Positions 7,429-14,691 of a stretch of 64,000 bases of DNA are shown in pieces. The DNA is from Methylobacterium cerastii. Its GTDB lineage: Bacteria > Pseudomonadota > Alphaproteobacteria > Rhizobiales > Beijerinckiaceae. The notes below the pieces were generated by a model that worked only from the letters and a program-made list of their open reading frames with translations, did no database searches and was not told the DNA's origin. Numbering within the stretch: the first letter of the stretch is position 1; each line of letters starts with the position of its first letter. The stretch is taken from NCBI RefSeq assembly GCF_022179125.1, contig NZ_BPQG01000056.1:1-64000 (forward strand). The letters run 5' to 3'. A program made the position numbers and the translations under genes.

Positions 7429-9116
7429 TGGCGCAGCCCCCCGTCCCGGGCATCGAGGACGACTTCGATCAGGCGGCGGAGGGCGCGCAGGCTGCCACCC
7501 TGAGACCAGTTCTCCTCCAGGGCAGCCCATTCCACGCCGTCGAACGGCGGCGCCCAGACATCGTCCAGGCCGCGCTCGGCCTTCACGTCCTCCAGGATCG
7601 AGGTCGCCAGGACGCGCAGGTGCTCGGCCCCCGGCTCGTCGACGCGCAGGACGAGGCAGCGGTCGATCAGCGCGCGCGGGACGGTGTCCAGCGTATTCGC
7701 GGTGAGGATCCACTGCACGCGACTGGCGTCTACGTCGGCGGTCAGGTAGATGTCCCTGTAGCGGGCAGATGTCTCGACGCCGAGCAGGTTGATCAGGGCG
7801 TCGCCGGCGTTCCCGTTGTGTCGGGACGTCCCCATCTTGTCGACCTCGTCGACGACGATCATCGGGTTGGCGATCTTCGTCCGGATGAATTCGCGCATCG
7901 GCGCCGAAAATCCGCCGGTCGACCACCCGCGCGAAACCCCCATAATCGCCATGGCATCCATCGAGCCGGCCATCGAATAGACCGCCGGCTGGAGGTCCAG
8001 GACCTCCCCGATCCGCCGGGCGAGCCGCGTCTTGCCGCCGCCGGGCGGTCCCCACAGCAGGACGTGCGGCAGCCGCGTCGTGTCCTGCATCGCGAGCGGG
8101 CGCAGGAGTCGATCGACGATGCGCACCCCGTGCGGGCATTCCGCCAGGAGCTCGGCCCGGACCGCCGCCAGGTCGGCCGGGGGCATCACCAGGGGCAGGT
8201 GCTTGCCGATCACCCCCTCCGCCTCCTTGACCGGGTCGTCCCCCTTGGACCCCTTCTTGACGTGGCTGACGTCGCCGACGACGCGCAGGCCGGGGCCGGT
8301 CGGCAGCCACCCGTCGAGGTCGAGCCCGCCGTCGACCGGGTCCGGGCGCGGTGGGGCCTTCTCGGCGGGCCGGCGCACGATTCCGGCGCGGTCCTCGGCG
8401 ACGGCGGCCGCCTCGATCGCGGCCATCTCCTCGTTCAGCGCGTCGACCGAGCCGATCTCGCCGGCGGCGATCGCCTCCTGCACGACGCCGAGCACGTGGA
8501 CGAGGCCGCGGATCGGCGTCTCGTGCATGCCGACCTGCATGTGTCTGCTCTCGGGCAGATAGCTCTCGCCGTCGTCCGTGCAGATCGTATCGGCCATCGC
8601 CAGGTAGTCGATCGTCGACCGCATCAGCCCGTACGTGATGACGTCGACGAACGAGGAGATGCCCCGGGACGGCCAGTAACGGGTGCACAGGACCGCGCAG
8701 CGCTTCGATGCCTCAGGGCAGCCCAGGGCGGCCCCGTAGACGGCCATCCGCTCCATTAGGTCCCGGATGAGGAACAGGGTCTCACCCAGCACAGGCGGAT
8801 GGCCGGCCTCCGCCTGCTCGACGATGTGCAGGCACTCGGCCTCCAGGCTGCGGAGGGTGCTGATCCGCGGCTTGGCGAGCGCCGCCCGGATTGCCCGCCC
8901 GAGGCCCTTCGGCAGCCTGTGCTTGCTGTCCGGCGCCAGGAGCGGCCGAAGGACAGTCTCCATGTCCACCAGGGCGGAGCCGCCAATGAATTCGGCCCCC
9001 GACAGCAGCTCGATCGTCGCCGGGTTGTGGTCACCGATCTGGTGCCAACGCGGCTGCGTATAGGCGGACAGCTTCTTCCGGACGGCCTTCACGGCCGAGT
9101 CGCTGATCTTGGACAT
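7425..9116 (-). CDS. Lon-like AAA+ ATPase of the island
   Basis: This 563-residue protein has a helical N-terminal region of about 310 residues and a C-terminal AAA+ module. Visible motifs are Walker A GPPGGGKTRLARRIGE (about residue 355), Walker B PMIVVDEVDKM, sensor 1 WILTANTLDTVP and an arginine-finger-like LIDRCLVLR. The module is closest in feel to the AAA domain of Lon proteases, but no Lon protease domain follows, so it is probably a remodelling or motor ATPase. It heads a leftward operon of six overlapping genes. Upstream, facing the divergent methyltransferase gene, is an unusually structured intergenic region. Confidence 0.85.
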   Translation of the reverse strand: MSKISDSAVKAVRKKLSAYTQPRWHQIGDHNPATIELLSGAEFIGGSALVDMETVLRPLLAPDSKHRLPKGLGRAIRAALAKPRISTLRSLEAECLHIVEQAEAGHPPVLGETLFLIRDLMERMAVYGAALGCPEASKRCAVLCTRYWPSRGISSFVDVITYGLMRSTIDYLAMADTICTDDGESYLPESRHMQVGMHETPIRGLVHVLGVVQEAIAAGEIGSVDALNEEMAAIEAAAVAEDRAGIVRRPAEKAPPRPDPVDGGLDLDGWLPTGPGLRVVGDVSHVKKGSKGDDPVKEAEGVIGKHLPLVMPPADLAAVRAELLAECPHGVRIVDRLLRPLAMQDTTRLPHVLLWGPPGGGKTRLARRIGEVLDLQPAVYSMAGSMDAMAIMGVSRGWSTGGFSAPMREFIRTKIANPMIVVDEVDKMGTSRHNGNAGDALINLLGVETSARYRDIYLTADVDASRVQWILTANTLDTVPRALIDRCLVLRVDEPGAEHLRVLATSILEDVKAERGLDDVWAPPFDGVEWAALEENWSQGGSLRALRRLIEVVLDARDGGLRQ

Positions 9117-9292
9117 GGGGGAGGCTCACTGAATTCGAACGCGCAGGGCGCCGAGCGCTGGGCTCAGGCGGCGAAGGGGGCGCGTTTCGATTTCAGGAGA
9201 TTGCTCATGGCGAGGACCATGACAGACGAGGAATCCCGGGGCAACGGCCGATCGATGATCTGGTAAAGAAATCCCTGGACGCCGGGGGTGGC

Positions 9293-9338
9293 GTTACAAG
9301 ATGCTGACAGATCAGCGGATCGGTCAGCACTTTGTAAC
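9293..9338. promoter_or_regulatory. Large inverted repeat (16-bp arms) upstream of the AAA ATPase
   Basis: GTTACAAGATGCTGAC at 9293-9308 pairs with GTCAGCACTTTGTAAC at 9323-9338, matching at 14 of 16 positions across a 14-base spacer. It lies about 180 bases upstream of the leftward ATPase gene, in an AT-richer patch. It could be an operator or an RNA hairpin. Between it and the ATPase start there is only a possible 18-codon reading frame (9164-9217, minus) with no clear ribosome site. Confidence 0.55.
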
Positions 9339-9342
9339 AGAG

Positions 9343-9368
9343 AAGGCCCCGGGTTTCCCCGAGGCCTT
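9343..9368 (-). terminator. Leftward intrinsic terminator
   Basis: On the minus strand AAGGCCTCGGG, a short loop and CCCGGGGCCTT form a strong GC stem, followed by TCTCTGTT. It lies directly downstream, in the leftward sense, of the four-hairpin array at 9373-9593, so it may end a short non-coding transcript. The T tract is imperfect. Confidence 0.5.
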
Positions 9369-9372
9369 CCCC

Positions 9373-9593
9373 TGTCCATCCCGCCCGAACCGGGCGGGCA
9401 CTGATCGTTGCAAACTCGGATATGCACAAGTGATCGTCAGTGTCATCCCTGCCGACTTGGCAGGGGAGGTCCAGACGGGCGGCCATTCGGCTGCCTGAAG
9501 GTGTCATCCCCGCACAGCTTCTGCAGGGGGCAGGGTCACCTCGTGCACGAGGGGGCCAGCCAGTGTCATCCCCGCGACCAGTGCGGGGGGCAG
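9373..9593. repeat. Four hairpins with shared TGTCATCCC lead, ~61-bp period
   Basis: Hairpins begin at 9373 (TGTCCATCCCGCCC, GGGCGGG), 9441 (TGTCATCCCTGCC, GGCAGGG), 9502 (TGTCATCCCCGCA, TGCAGGGGG) and 9564 (TGTCATCCCCGC, GCGGGG). Spacings are 68, 61 and 62 bases. The lead is conserved, while the stems differ with compensating changes. Read leftward, each unit has CCCC-GC, a loop, then GCGGGGATGA, which looks like a type I-E CRISPR repeat, but the copies are not identical and the loops vary. No cas gene is present. Confidence 0.55.
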
Positions 9594-9751
9594 CGCCGTC
9601 GTGGCCGCTGCATGACCCGAAGATGCGGCGGACAGACAGTATTGGGGAGTCCCCGCACGTCTGGATGTCTCGGATGTCGGCTCGGTGTTGCAGGCGCGCC
9701 TCTGTACGAATCCGGGACCGGTGCGACCCTCAGAGCAACAGAGGGGATCCC

Positions 9752-11572
9752 GTGTTGCTCGACTTCGACATCCATCCCGACGAGCTCATCGTCGACAGCT
9801 TCGCGGGCGGCGGCGGCCCGTCCGAGGGCATCCGGCTCGCGCTCGGCCGGGATCCCGACATCGCGATCAACCACGACGGCGAGGCCCTGGCGATGCACCG
9901 GGCCAACCACCCGGGGACGCGTCACCTCAACCACAACATCTGGAAGGTCGACCCCATCGCCGCGACCGGCGGCAAGCGCGTCGGCCTGCTCTGGGCGTCG
10001 CCGGACTGCAAACACCATTCGAAGGCCAAGGGCGGGAAGCCGCGCGAGCAGGCGATCCGCGACCTGGCCTGGGTGGTGGTGCGCTGGGCCAAACAGGTCC
10101 GGCCCCGCGTCATCCTCCTGGAGAACGTCGAGGAGTTCCGGAAGTGGGGGCCGCTCGACAAGGACGGCCGCCCCTGCGCCGCCCGCTCCGGGCAGACCTT
10201 CGACGCCTGGTGCGGGGAGCTGCGCCGCCTCGGCTACCGGGTCGAGCACCGCGAGCTGCGCGCCTGCGACTACGGCGCGCCCACGATCCGGAAGCGGCTG
10301 TTCCTGGTGGCGCGCTGCGACGGCAAGCCGATCCGGTGGCCAGAGCCGACGCACGCCGCCCCGGGATCAGTGGAGGTCCTGGCAGGCCTGCGCCAGCCCT
10401 GGCGCACCGCGGCCGAGATCATCGACTGGTCGCTGCCGTGTCACTCGATCTTCCTCTCGGCCGAGGAGGGGCGCGCCGTCGGCGCCAACCGGCCGCTCGC
10501 CGACAAGACCATGTCGAGGATCGCCAAGGGGGTGAAGCGGTACGTGCTGGATGCGGCATCACCGTTCATCGTCGAGACGGCTTACGGGGAGCCTCGGAAC
10601 GGATCTGGATCCCGGTCGCTCGATGCACCGATGGCAACCCTGACCGCGACGGTCGGGCATGGGCTGGTGACGCCGTTCATCACCTCCTACTACGGAACCA
10701 AGGTCGAGGGCGGCGAGCGCGTGGCCGATCTCGATGCGCCGCTGCCGACGGTCACGACGGCGCACCGCTTCGCCCTGGCGACCGCCTTCGTCGCCAAGAG
10801 CAACCACGGCGACAAGCCTCACTACGCCGCGGACGAACCGGTGCACACCGTGATGGCCGGCGGCACGCACCACGCGGTCGTCGCCGCCTTCATGGGCAAG
10901 CTCGCCGAGAACGGCGCGGGCGTTCCGGCCGACGAGCCGCTGCACACCGTCATGGCTGGCGCGCCCCGGCACTACGTCACCGCCGCCTACCTGGCCCAGC
11001 ACAACCTCGGGAACGTGGGGCGCGAGGCTGGGGAGCCGGTCTCGACGGTGACCGCCACGGGCTCGCAGCAGACCGTCGTCGCGGCCCTGCTGGACCGGCA
11101 GTTCGGGGCCTCAACCGGTGCCGCCGTCGACGCGCCGGTCGGCACGGTCACGTGCGTGAACAAGACCTCGGTCGTCGCCGCCTTCCTCGCTCAATACTAC
11201 GGGGCGGACGGGGACCCGGCGGTCACGGATCCCCTGCACACGGTCACCACCCGTGACCGGCACGCCGTAGTCACCGTGGATCTCGCCGGCGTCCCGCACG
11301 CCATCGTCGACATCGGGATGCGGATGCTCGCGCCCCGCGAACTGTTCCGGGCTCAAGGATTCCCGGACGCCTACGTCATCGAGACCGGCATCGGGCCCGA
11401 CGGCGCGCCGGTTCGGCTGACCCGCACGGCGCAGGTCCGCATGTGCGGGAACAGCGTCGTCCCGCTGCTGGCGAAGGCCTTGGTCGAGGCCAACCTGGCG
11501 CCGGCGCCGGCCAAGGTCCGCCGGGCTCCCGCACCCCTTCCCCTGTTCGCAGATCTGCAGGAGGCAGCATGA
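9752..11572 (+). CDS. C5 cytosine-specific DNA methyltransferase with repeated target region
   Basis: This 606-residue protein begins at GTG 9752 with GAGGGG upstream; longer upstream frames run into the hairpin array. Motif I is VDSFAGGGGPSEG (about residue 14). The catalytic Cys is in WASPDCKHH (residue 86), motif VI is LLENVEEF, and the motif VIII region is PTIRKRLFLV. C-terminal motifs are RMLAPRELFRAQGFPDAY and VRMCGNSVVP. Between about residues 270 and 510, where target recognition is expected, are seven repeats of 33-37 residues of the form DxPxxTVxAGxxHHxVVAAFxA. It probably modifies phage DNA against host restriction. It starts the second rightward gene cluster. Confidence 0.9.
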   Translation: MLLDFDIHPDELIVDSFAGGGGPSEGIRLALGRDPDIAINHDGEALAMHRANHPGTRHLNHNIWKVDPIAATGGKRVGLLWASPDCKHHSKAKGGKPREQAIRDLAWVVVRWAKQVRPRVILLENVEEFRKWGPLDKDGRPCAARSGQTFDAWCGELRRLGYRVEHRELRACDYGAPTIRKRLFLVARCDGKPIRWPEPTHAAPGSVEVLAGLRQPWRTAAEIIDWSLPCHSIFLSAEEGRAVGANRPLADKTMSRIAKGVKRYVLDAASPFIVETAYGEPRNGSGSRSLDAPMATLTATVGHGLVTPFITSYYGTKVEGGERVADLDAPLPTVTTAHRFALATAFVAKSNHGDKPHYAADEPVHTVMAGGTHHAVVAAFMGKLAENGAGVPADEPLHTVMAGAPRHYVTAAYLAQHNLGNVGREAGEPVSTVTATGSQQTVVAALLDRQFGASTGAAVDAPVGTVTCVNKTSVVAAFLAQYYGADGDPAVTDPLHTVTTRDRHAVVTVDLAGVPHAIVDIGMRMLAPRELFRAQGFPDAYVIETGIGPDGAPVRLTRTAQVRMCGNSVVPLLAKALVEANLAPAPAKVRRAPAPLPLFADLQEAA

Positions 11573-11808
11573 CGATCGAGCCCACCGAGTTCGACATGAT
11601 CGCCCTGGCGCGCCGGGGCCTGCAGGCGCACCTCGACGAGGCGATCGCCGAGGACGAGTTCGCGTCCCGGTTCGCCATGGTCGACAAGCGCGGCGAGCTG
11701 ACCGGCGAGTCGATGCTGGCCTACCGAACGGCCGTCGAGGCGATCCGCGTCGCCCGGGACCGCCTCGCCCGCTTCAACCTTCTCTACCCGGAGCGGGCCG
11801 CGGCATGA
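11569..11808 (+). CDS. Small island protein (79 aa), unknown
   Basis: Its ATG overlaps the stop of the methyltransferase gene (ATGA) and is preceded by a strong GCAGGAGG site. The protein is acidic and helical, with FDMIALARRGLQAHLDEAIA and a second helix AYRTAVEAIRVARDRLARF. It may be co-translated with the methyltransferase. No family was recognised. Confidence 0.6.
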   Translation: MTIEPTEFDMIALARRGLQAHLDEAIAEDEFASRFAMVDKRGELTGESMLAYRTAVEAIRVARDRLARFNLLYPERAAA

Positions 11809-12014
11809 CCCGGCCTGCCACCGTCCCCGCGCCGGCCCGGGCCCGCGAGGCCGTCGCCCCGTACCTGCCCGGCGAGCCCGCCGACCCGGCGTTCGCCCGC
11901 ATGCTCGGGGCCTACGCGCGGTGCAGCGGGGGATGCCTCGATCGGGCCGAGGGCAACCCGGAGTGCTGGGAGATCTGCAGGCGCGCGAAGGCCGCCGCGA
12001 GGCGGAAGGGATGA
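11805..12014 (+). CDS. Small Cys-containing island protein (69 aa), unknown
   Basis: Its ATG overlaps the previous stop by four bases. The C-terminal half has four Cys (YARCSGGCLDRAEGNPECWE, then ICRR), which could bind a metal or form disulfides, followed by a basic tail. No family was recognised. The stop overlaps a further ATG in a repeat-containing stretch. Confidence 0.5.
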   Translation: MTRPATVPAPARAREAVAPYLPGEPADPAFARMLGAYARCSGGCLDRAEGNPECWEICRRAKAAARRKG

Positions 12015-12074
12015 CCAATATACGAGTCAATCCGGGCTCAACCGGCTCGAATGACCAATATACGAGTCATTCCG
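12011..12074. repeat. 24-bp direct repeat, 40-bp spacing, upstream of rtcB
   Basis: ATGACCAATATACGAGTCA(A/T)TCCG occurs at 12011-12034 and 12051-12074, 23 of 24 bases identical. Each copy has ATGAC and GTCAT/GTCAA at its ends, so it is also a partial dyad. The copies are AT-rich islands in GC-rich DNA, located about 190-250 bases before the RtcB start. An operator pair is the simplest reading. Confidence 0.5.
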
Positions 12075-12253
12075 CCCTCTCGGCCGCCACGCTCGCCAGG
12101 ATCGCGGATGCGTCCCCCACGCAGGACGAGGCCCCGCCGGCGGTCCTACCGCGGGGCGGGCACACCGAACTGTCGTTGGACCGCTTCACGCACGAGGACG
12201 CCCGGATCCGCCGCGGCGGCGGGCTGCCGGCGTGCGGGTCGTTTTTCAGCTGA
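12011..12253 (+). CDS. Doubtful 80-aa reading frame containing the 24-bp repeats
   Basis: This frame begins with ATG overlapping the previous stop, as its neighbours do, and ends 12 bases before the RtcB gene. However, its first codons include ATA and CGA, rare in this GC-rich element, and they are part of the duplicated sequence ATGACCAATATACGAGTCA. The stretch may be regulatory rather than coding. No similarity was recognised. Confidence 0.3.
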   Translation: MTNIRVNPGSTGSNDQYTSHSALSAATLARIADASPTQDEAPPAVLPRGGHTELSLDRFTHEDARIRRGGGLPACGSFFS

Positions 12254-12264
12254 AAGGGAACACC

Positions 12265-13662
12265 ATGGACATCAACGGGCAGACCCTGATCGGCTGGGGC
12301 TTCAAGCCGGGGCGCCACTTCCAGGCGGCGATCGCCCGCGCGAACGAGCTTCGCACCGCCGGGCAGGATGACGAGGCGATCGTCTCAGCCGTGCGGGAGC
12401 TGATCCCGGTCGAGGTCACGATCCCGATGCGCGCCGCGCCCCTGGCCTACGGGGTGTTCCTCGACGCCGAGACCGACGAGGAGCGGGCGAACCTCGCCGG
12501 CGTCATTCGCCACATGGACGAGCTGATGCGGGTTCCGACGATCGAGGCCGGCGCTGTTATGCCCGACGCCTGCCCCTCCGGATCCGCCCCGGGCACGATC
12601 CCAGTCGGAGGCGCGGTCGCGGCCCGCAACGCGATCCACCCCGGCTTCCACTCGGCCGACATCTGCTGCTCGGTCGCGATCACCGTGTTCGCCGGCGGCG
12701 TCGATCCCAAGACCCTCCTCGACGCGGTCCAGGCCATCACGCACTTCGGCCCCGGGGGGCGCAGGGATCCCGTCGCGCTGCCGGTCGGGCTCGCGGACGC
12801 GATCGCCGCCAACCCCTTCCTCTCCGACCTGACCGGCAAGGCCGCCGGCGACTTCGCGAGCCAGGGGGATGGCAACCACTTCGCCTACGTCGGACGCCTG
12901 GCGTCGACCGGGCAGGTCGCCCTCGTTACGCACCACGGGTCCCGTGGGTTCGGCGCCGGCCTGTACAAGAAGGGCATGGCGGTCGCGAAGCGCCACACCG
13001 CGAAGGTCGCGCCCGAGGTCCCGGCGCACAACGCCTGGATCCAGGCCGACACCGCCGACGGGCAGGCCTACTGGGAGGCTCTGCAACTCGTCCGCGTCTG
13101 GACCCGCGAGAGCCACTACGCGATCCACGACCTCGCCCGGGCGCAGCTCGGCATCGAGGCGCTGGTCGTCGACAGGTTCTGGAACGAGCACAACTTCGTC
13201 TTCAGGCGCGCCGACGGCCTGTTTTACCACGGCAAGGGCGCGACCCCGTCCTGGTCAGGGTTCTCGCCCGAAGACGCCGGCCGCACCCTCATCCCGCTCA
13301 ACATGGCAGAGCCGATCCTGATCACCCGGCATCGCGACCGGAAGGAGACCCTCGGCTTCGCCCCCCATGGCGCCGGCCGCAACCTGTCCCGCACCGCCTA
13401 CCTGCGCAGCCACGCGCCTGCCTGGCCTGAGGGAATCGACGCCCGGTTCTATTGCGGCCGCCCGGACCTGTCCGAGCTGCCCGGCGCCTACAAGGACGCC
13501 GCGTCGGTCCGGGCTCAGATCGAGCGCTACGACCTCGCCGAGATCGTCGACACGGTCGAGCCCTACGGCTCGATCATGGCCGGGGACTGGGAGGCCGACG
13601 CACCGTGGCGCCGGAGGAAGGCCGCGGCGGCAGAGCCCCAGGCCGATAGCGTGGAGGCCTGA
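12265..13662 (+). CDS. rtcB: RtcB-type RNA ligase
   Basis: This 465-residue protein carries the RtcB family motifs in order: MPDACPSG (about residue 99), HPGFHSADICCSV with the metal-binding Cys (about 134), GDGNHFAYV, THHGSRGFGAG, FWNEHNFVF, FYHGKGATPSW, and FAPHGAGRNLSR, whose His is the expected guanylated residue. RtcB joins 2',3'-cyclic phosphate and 5'-OH RNA ends using GTP and manganese. In a mobile element it plausibly repairs tRNAs cut by host anticodon nucleases, which is inference. The start has AAAGGGAA upstream. A 24-bp repeat pair lies in front. Confidence 0.9.
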   Translation: MDINGQTLIGWGFKPGRHFQAAIARANELRTAGQDDEAIVSAVRELIPVEVTIPMRAAPLAYGVFLDAETDEERANLAGVIRHMDELMRVPTIEAGAVMPDACPSGSAPGTIPVGGAVAARNAIHPGFHSADICCSVAITVFAGGVDPKTLLDAVQAITHFGPGGRRDPVALPVGLADAIAANPFLSDLTGKAAGDFASQGDGNHFAYVGRLASTGQVALVTHHGSRGFGAGLYKKGMAVAKRHTAKVAPEVPAHNAWIQADTADGQAYWEALQLVRVWTRESHYAIHDLARAQLGIEALVVDRFWNEHNFVFRRADGLFYHGKGATPSWSGFSPEDAGRTLIPLNMAEPILITRHRDRKETLGFAPHGAGRNLSRTAYLRSHAPAWPEGIDARFYCGRPDLSELPGAYKDAASVRAQIERYDLAEIVDTVEPYGSIMAGDWEADAPWRRRKAAAAEPQADSVEA

Positions 13663-13667
13663 GCGAG

Positions 13668-13901
13668 ATGAGCACCTTGGAGATGGTCCTCGCCGGGCTC
13701 GCCTTCCTCGCCTTCGGGCTGCCGATCGGCCTGATGGTCGCCGCGGTCGTGATCGTCGGGCTGCCGATCGCGATCGGGCGGCTCTGGATGCTGACGTTCC
13801 TCTTCCTCCGGCTCGTCCGCGACCTCGTCCGGGAGGCATGGGACAGGCGCCGGGCCCTGCCGCGCTCCCCGACGAGGATGCCGACACCCTCGGAGCCCTG
13901 A
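13668..13901 (+). CDS. Small two-helix membrane protein
   Basis: A 77-residue protein that starts five bases after the rtcB stop. Residues 5-50 form two hydrophobic helices (MVLAGLAFLAFGLPIGLMVA, then VVIVGLPIAIGRLWMLTFLF) separated by a short turn. A basic, Pro-rich cytoplasmic tail follows. The shape fits a small inner-membrane protein such as a holin-like or superinfection protein, but there is no specific support for either. It ends before regulatory element copy 2. Confidence 0.6.
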   Translation: MSTLEMVLAGLAFLAFGLPIGLMVAAVVIVGLPIAIGRLWMLTFLFLRLVRDLVREAWDRRRALPRSPTRMPTPSEP

Positions 13902-13917
13902 TCTAGGGGGCAAAAAA

Positions 13918-14064
13918 CACTGGTAACGCGTTTCCTGAAATATGCCGGTTGCTATACCTGACCCATAAAAGACTGCAACGGCGCTCGAATTCGGAAAGTA
14001 TAGCCTAGGGTATACGGAGGGCGCACACGGGAGCACATGGGCGCACGTGCGCCCGACGTCGGCC
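13918..14064. promoter_or_regulatory. Duplicated regulatory element, copy 2
   Basis: It matches the element at 5056-5213 block by block. Its core GTATAGCCTAGGGTATAC at 13999-14016 is an 18-bp dyad with a single mismatched pair, and GGGCGCACGTGCGCCC at 14039-14054 is a perfect 16-bp palindrome. GCTATACCTG at 13951-13960 repeats one half of the core. It lies between the small membrane protein and the SOS-box gene. Control by an island repressor is inferred. Confidence 0.6.
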
Positions 14065-14180
14065 CGCCGGTCCGGGCCGGGGCGTTCCGTAGGTGGTGCG
14101 GCAAGGCCGATACGGTCCCGTCCGCGATACGTTGGGGGTCGCGAAATGCCGCGGCCAGGGATCGACTCCGCGGCGGATTT

Positions 14181-14195
14181 GTTCTCCATTCGTTC
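14181..14195. promoter_or_regulatory. SOS (LexA) box, GTTC-N7-GTTC
   Basis: GTTCTCCATTCGTTC is an exact match to the alphaproteobacterial LexA box GTTC-N7-GTTC. It ends two bases before the ATG at 14198, in a short gene-poor stretch near the island end. LexA binding here would block expression of the small gene that follows until DNA damage. Confidence 0.65.
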
Positions 14196-14197
14196 TC

Positions 14198-14434
14198 ATG
14201 GACGAATCAATGGAGCGCGCCGTGGACGAGATGGAGCAGGCCTACCTGGAGGCGGCCGACGGCGACGCGCGCGACGCCCTGCGGCGGGCGCTGGGGGACG
14301 CCCTGCAGGAACTGGCGACCATGTCCGGGCAGGTCAGCCGCGGCTACGTGCGGGCATCGAGGCCGGCCGACCTGGCGAGAAAGTTGGGGCGGGAGCGCCG
14401 GGACCGGGACGCGGCGCGGGCCGCGGGGCGGTGA
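14198..14434 (+). CDS. Small acidic-then-basic island protein under an SOS box
   Basis: This 78-residue protein has an acidic helical N-terminal half (MERAVDEMEQAYLEAADGDA) and a basic tail (RKLGRERRDRDAARAAGR). ATG 14198 is chosen as longest; ATG 14210 and GTG 14222 (GGAG upstream) are alternatives. It is the last island gene before tRNA-Ser and follows a LexA box directly. Damage induction suggests a role in lysis-lysogeny choice or excision, but no family such as a known excisionase was recognised. Confidence 0.45.
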   Translation: MDESMERAVDEMEQAYLEAADGDARDALRRALGDALQELATMSGQVSRGYVRASRPADLARKLGRERRDRDAARAAGR

Positions 14435-14440
14435 GCGCGG

Positions 14441-14462
14441 AAGGATCGGGCGGCCGATCCTT
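14441..14462. terminator. Hairpin after last island gene
   Basis: AAGGATCGG, loop, CCGATCCTT forms a perfect 9-bp stem just after the stop at 14434, followed by GTGG rather than a T tract. It may act as a weak terminator between the island and tRNA-Ser. Confidence 0.3.
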
Positions 14463-14481
14463 GTGGATGGCGGCCCCCGGC

Positions 14482-14524
14482 GCGGTACGCAAGGGCCGGC
14501 GATTTGCGGTACGTGTGCGGTACG
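14482..14524. repeat. Three GCGGTACG direct repeats near the island end
   Basis: GCGGTACG occurs at 14482-14489, 14506-14513 and 14517-14524, all in the same orientation, 60-105 bases from the tRNA 3' end. Clustered short direct repeats beside an attachment site are typical of integrase arm-binding sites. No integrase gene is visible nearby. Confidence 0.4.
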
Positions 14525-14586
14525 CGGGCCGTCGTAGATGTCTGCGACCCGTTGAAATCGCTTCGGTTTTCGGGGCCACGCATGGG

Positions 14587-14678
14587 TGGCGGAGACGGAG
14601 GGATTCGAACCCTCGATACCCATTTCTGGGTATGCTCATTTAGCAAACGAGTGCCTTCAGCCGCTCGGCCACGTCTCC
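14587..14678 (-). tRNA. serX: tRNA-Ser (GCT anticodon), island attachment site
   Basis: On the minus strand the gene begins GGAGACGTGGCCGAG and ends CGTCTCC-G-CCA with a perfect 7-bp acceptor stem. The anticodon loop TTTGCTAA gives GCT. A long variable arm (CATACCCAGAAATGGGTAT) identifies a class II serine tRNA, and the T loop is GGTTCGAATCC. The gene is intact, and all mobile-element sequence lies downstream of its 3' end, as expected for integration that regenerates the tRNA. Its 5' end is 13 bases from the glycosyltransferase stop. Confidence 0.95.
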
Positions 14679-14691
14679 AGCGTCGTCGGCT

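Noticed and set aside
9373-9593. Calling the four hairpins a CRISPR array
   Set aside because: Copies differ in stem and loop, spacing is not constant (68, 61, 62), and no cas genes are present. It is reported as a hairpin array instead.
13563-14189. Minus-strand 208-codon frame across the end of rtcB and element copy 2
   Set aside because: It runs through the palindromic regulatory element and the opposite strand of clear coding genes; composition is shadow-like.
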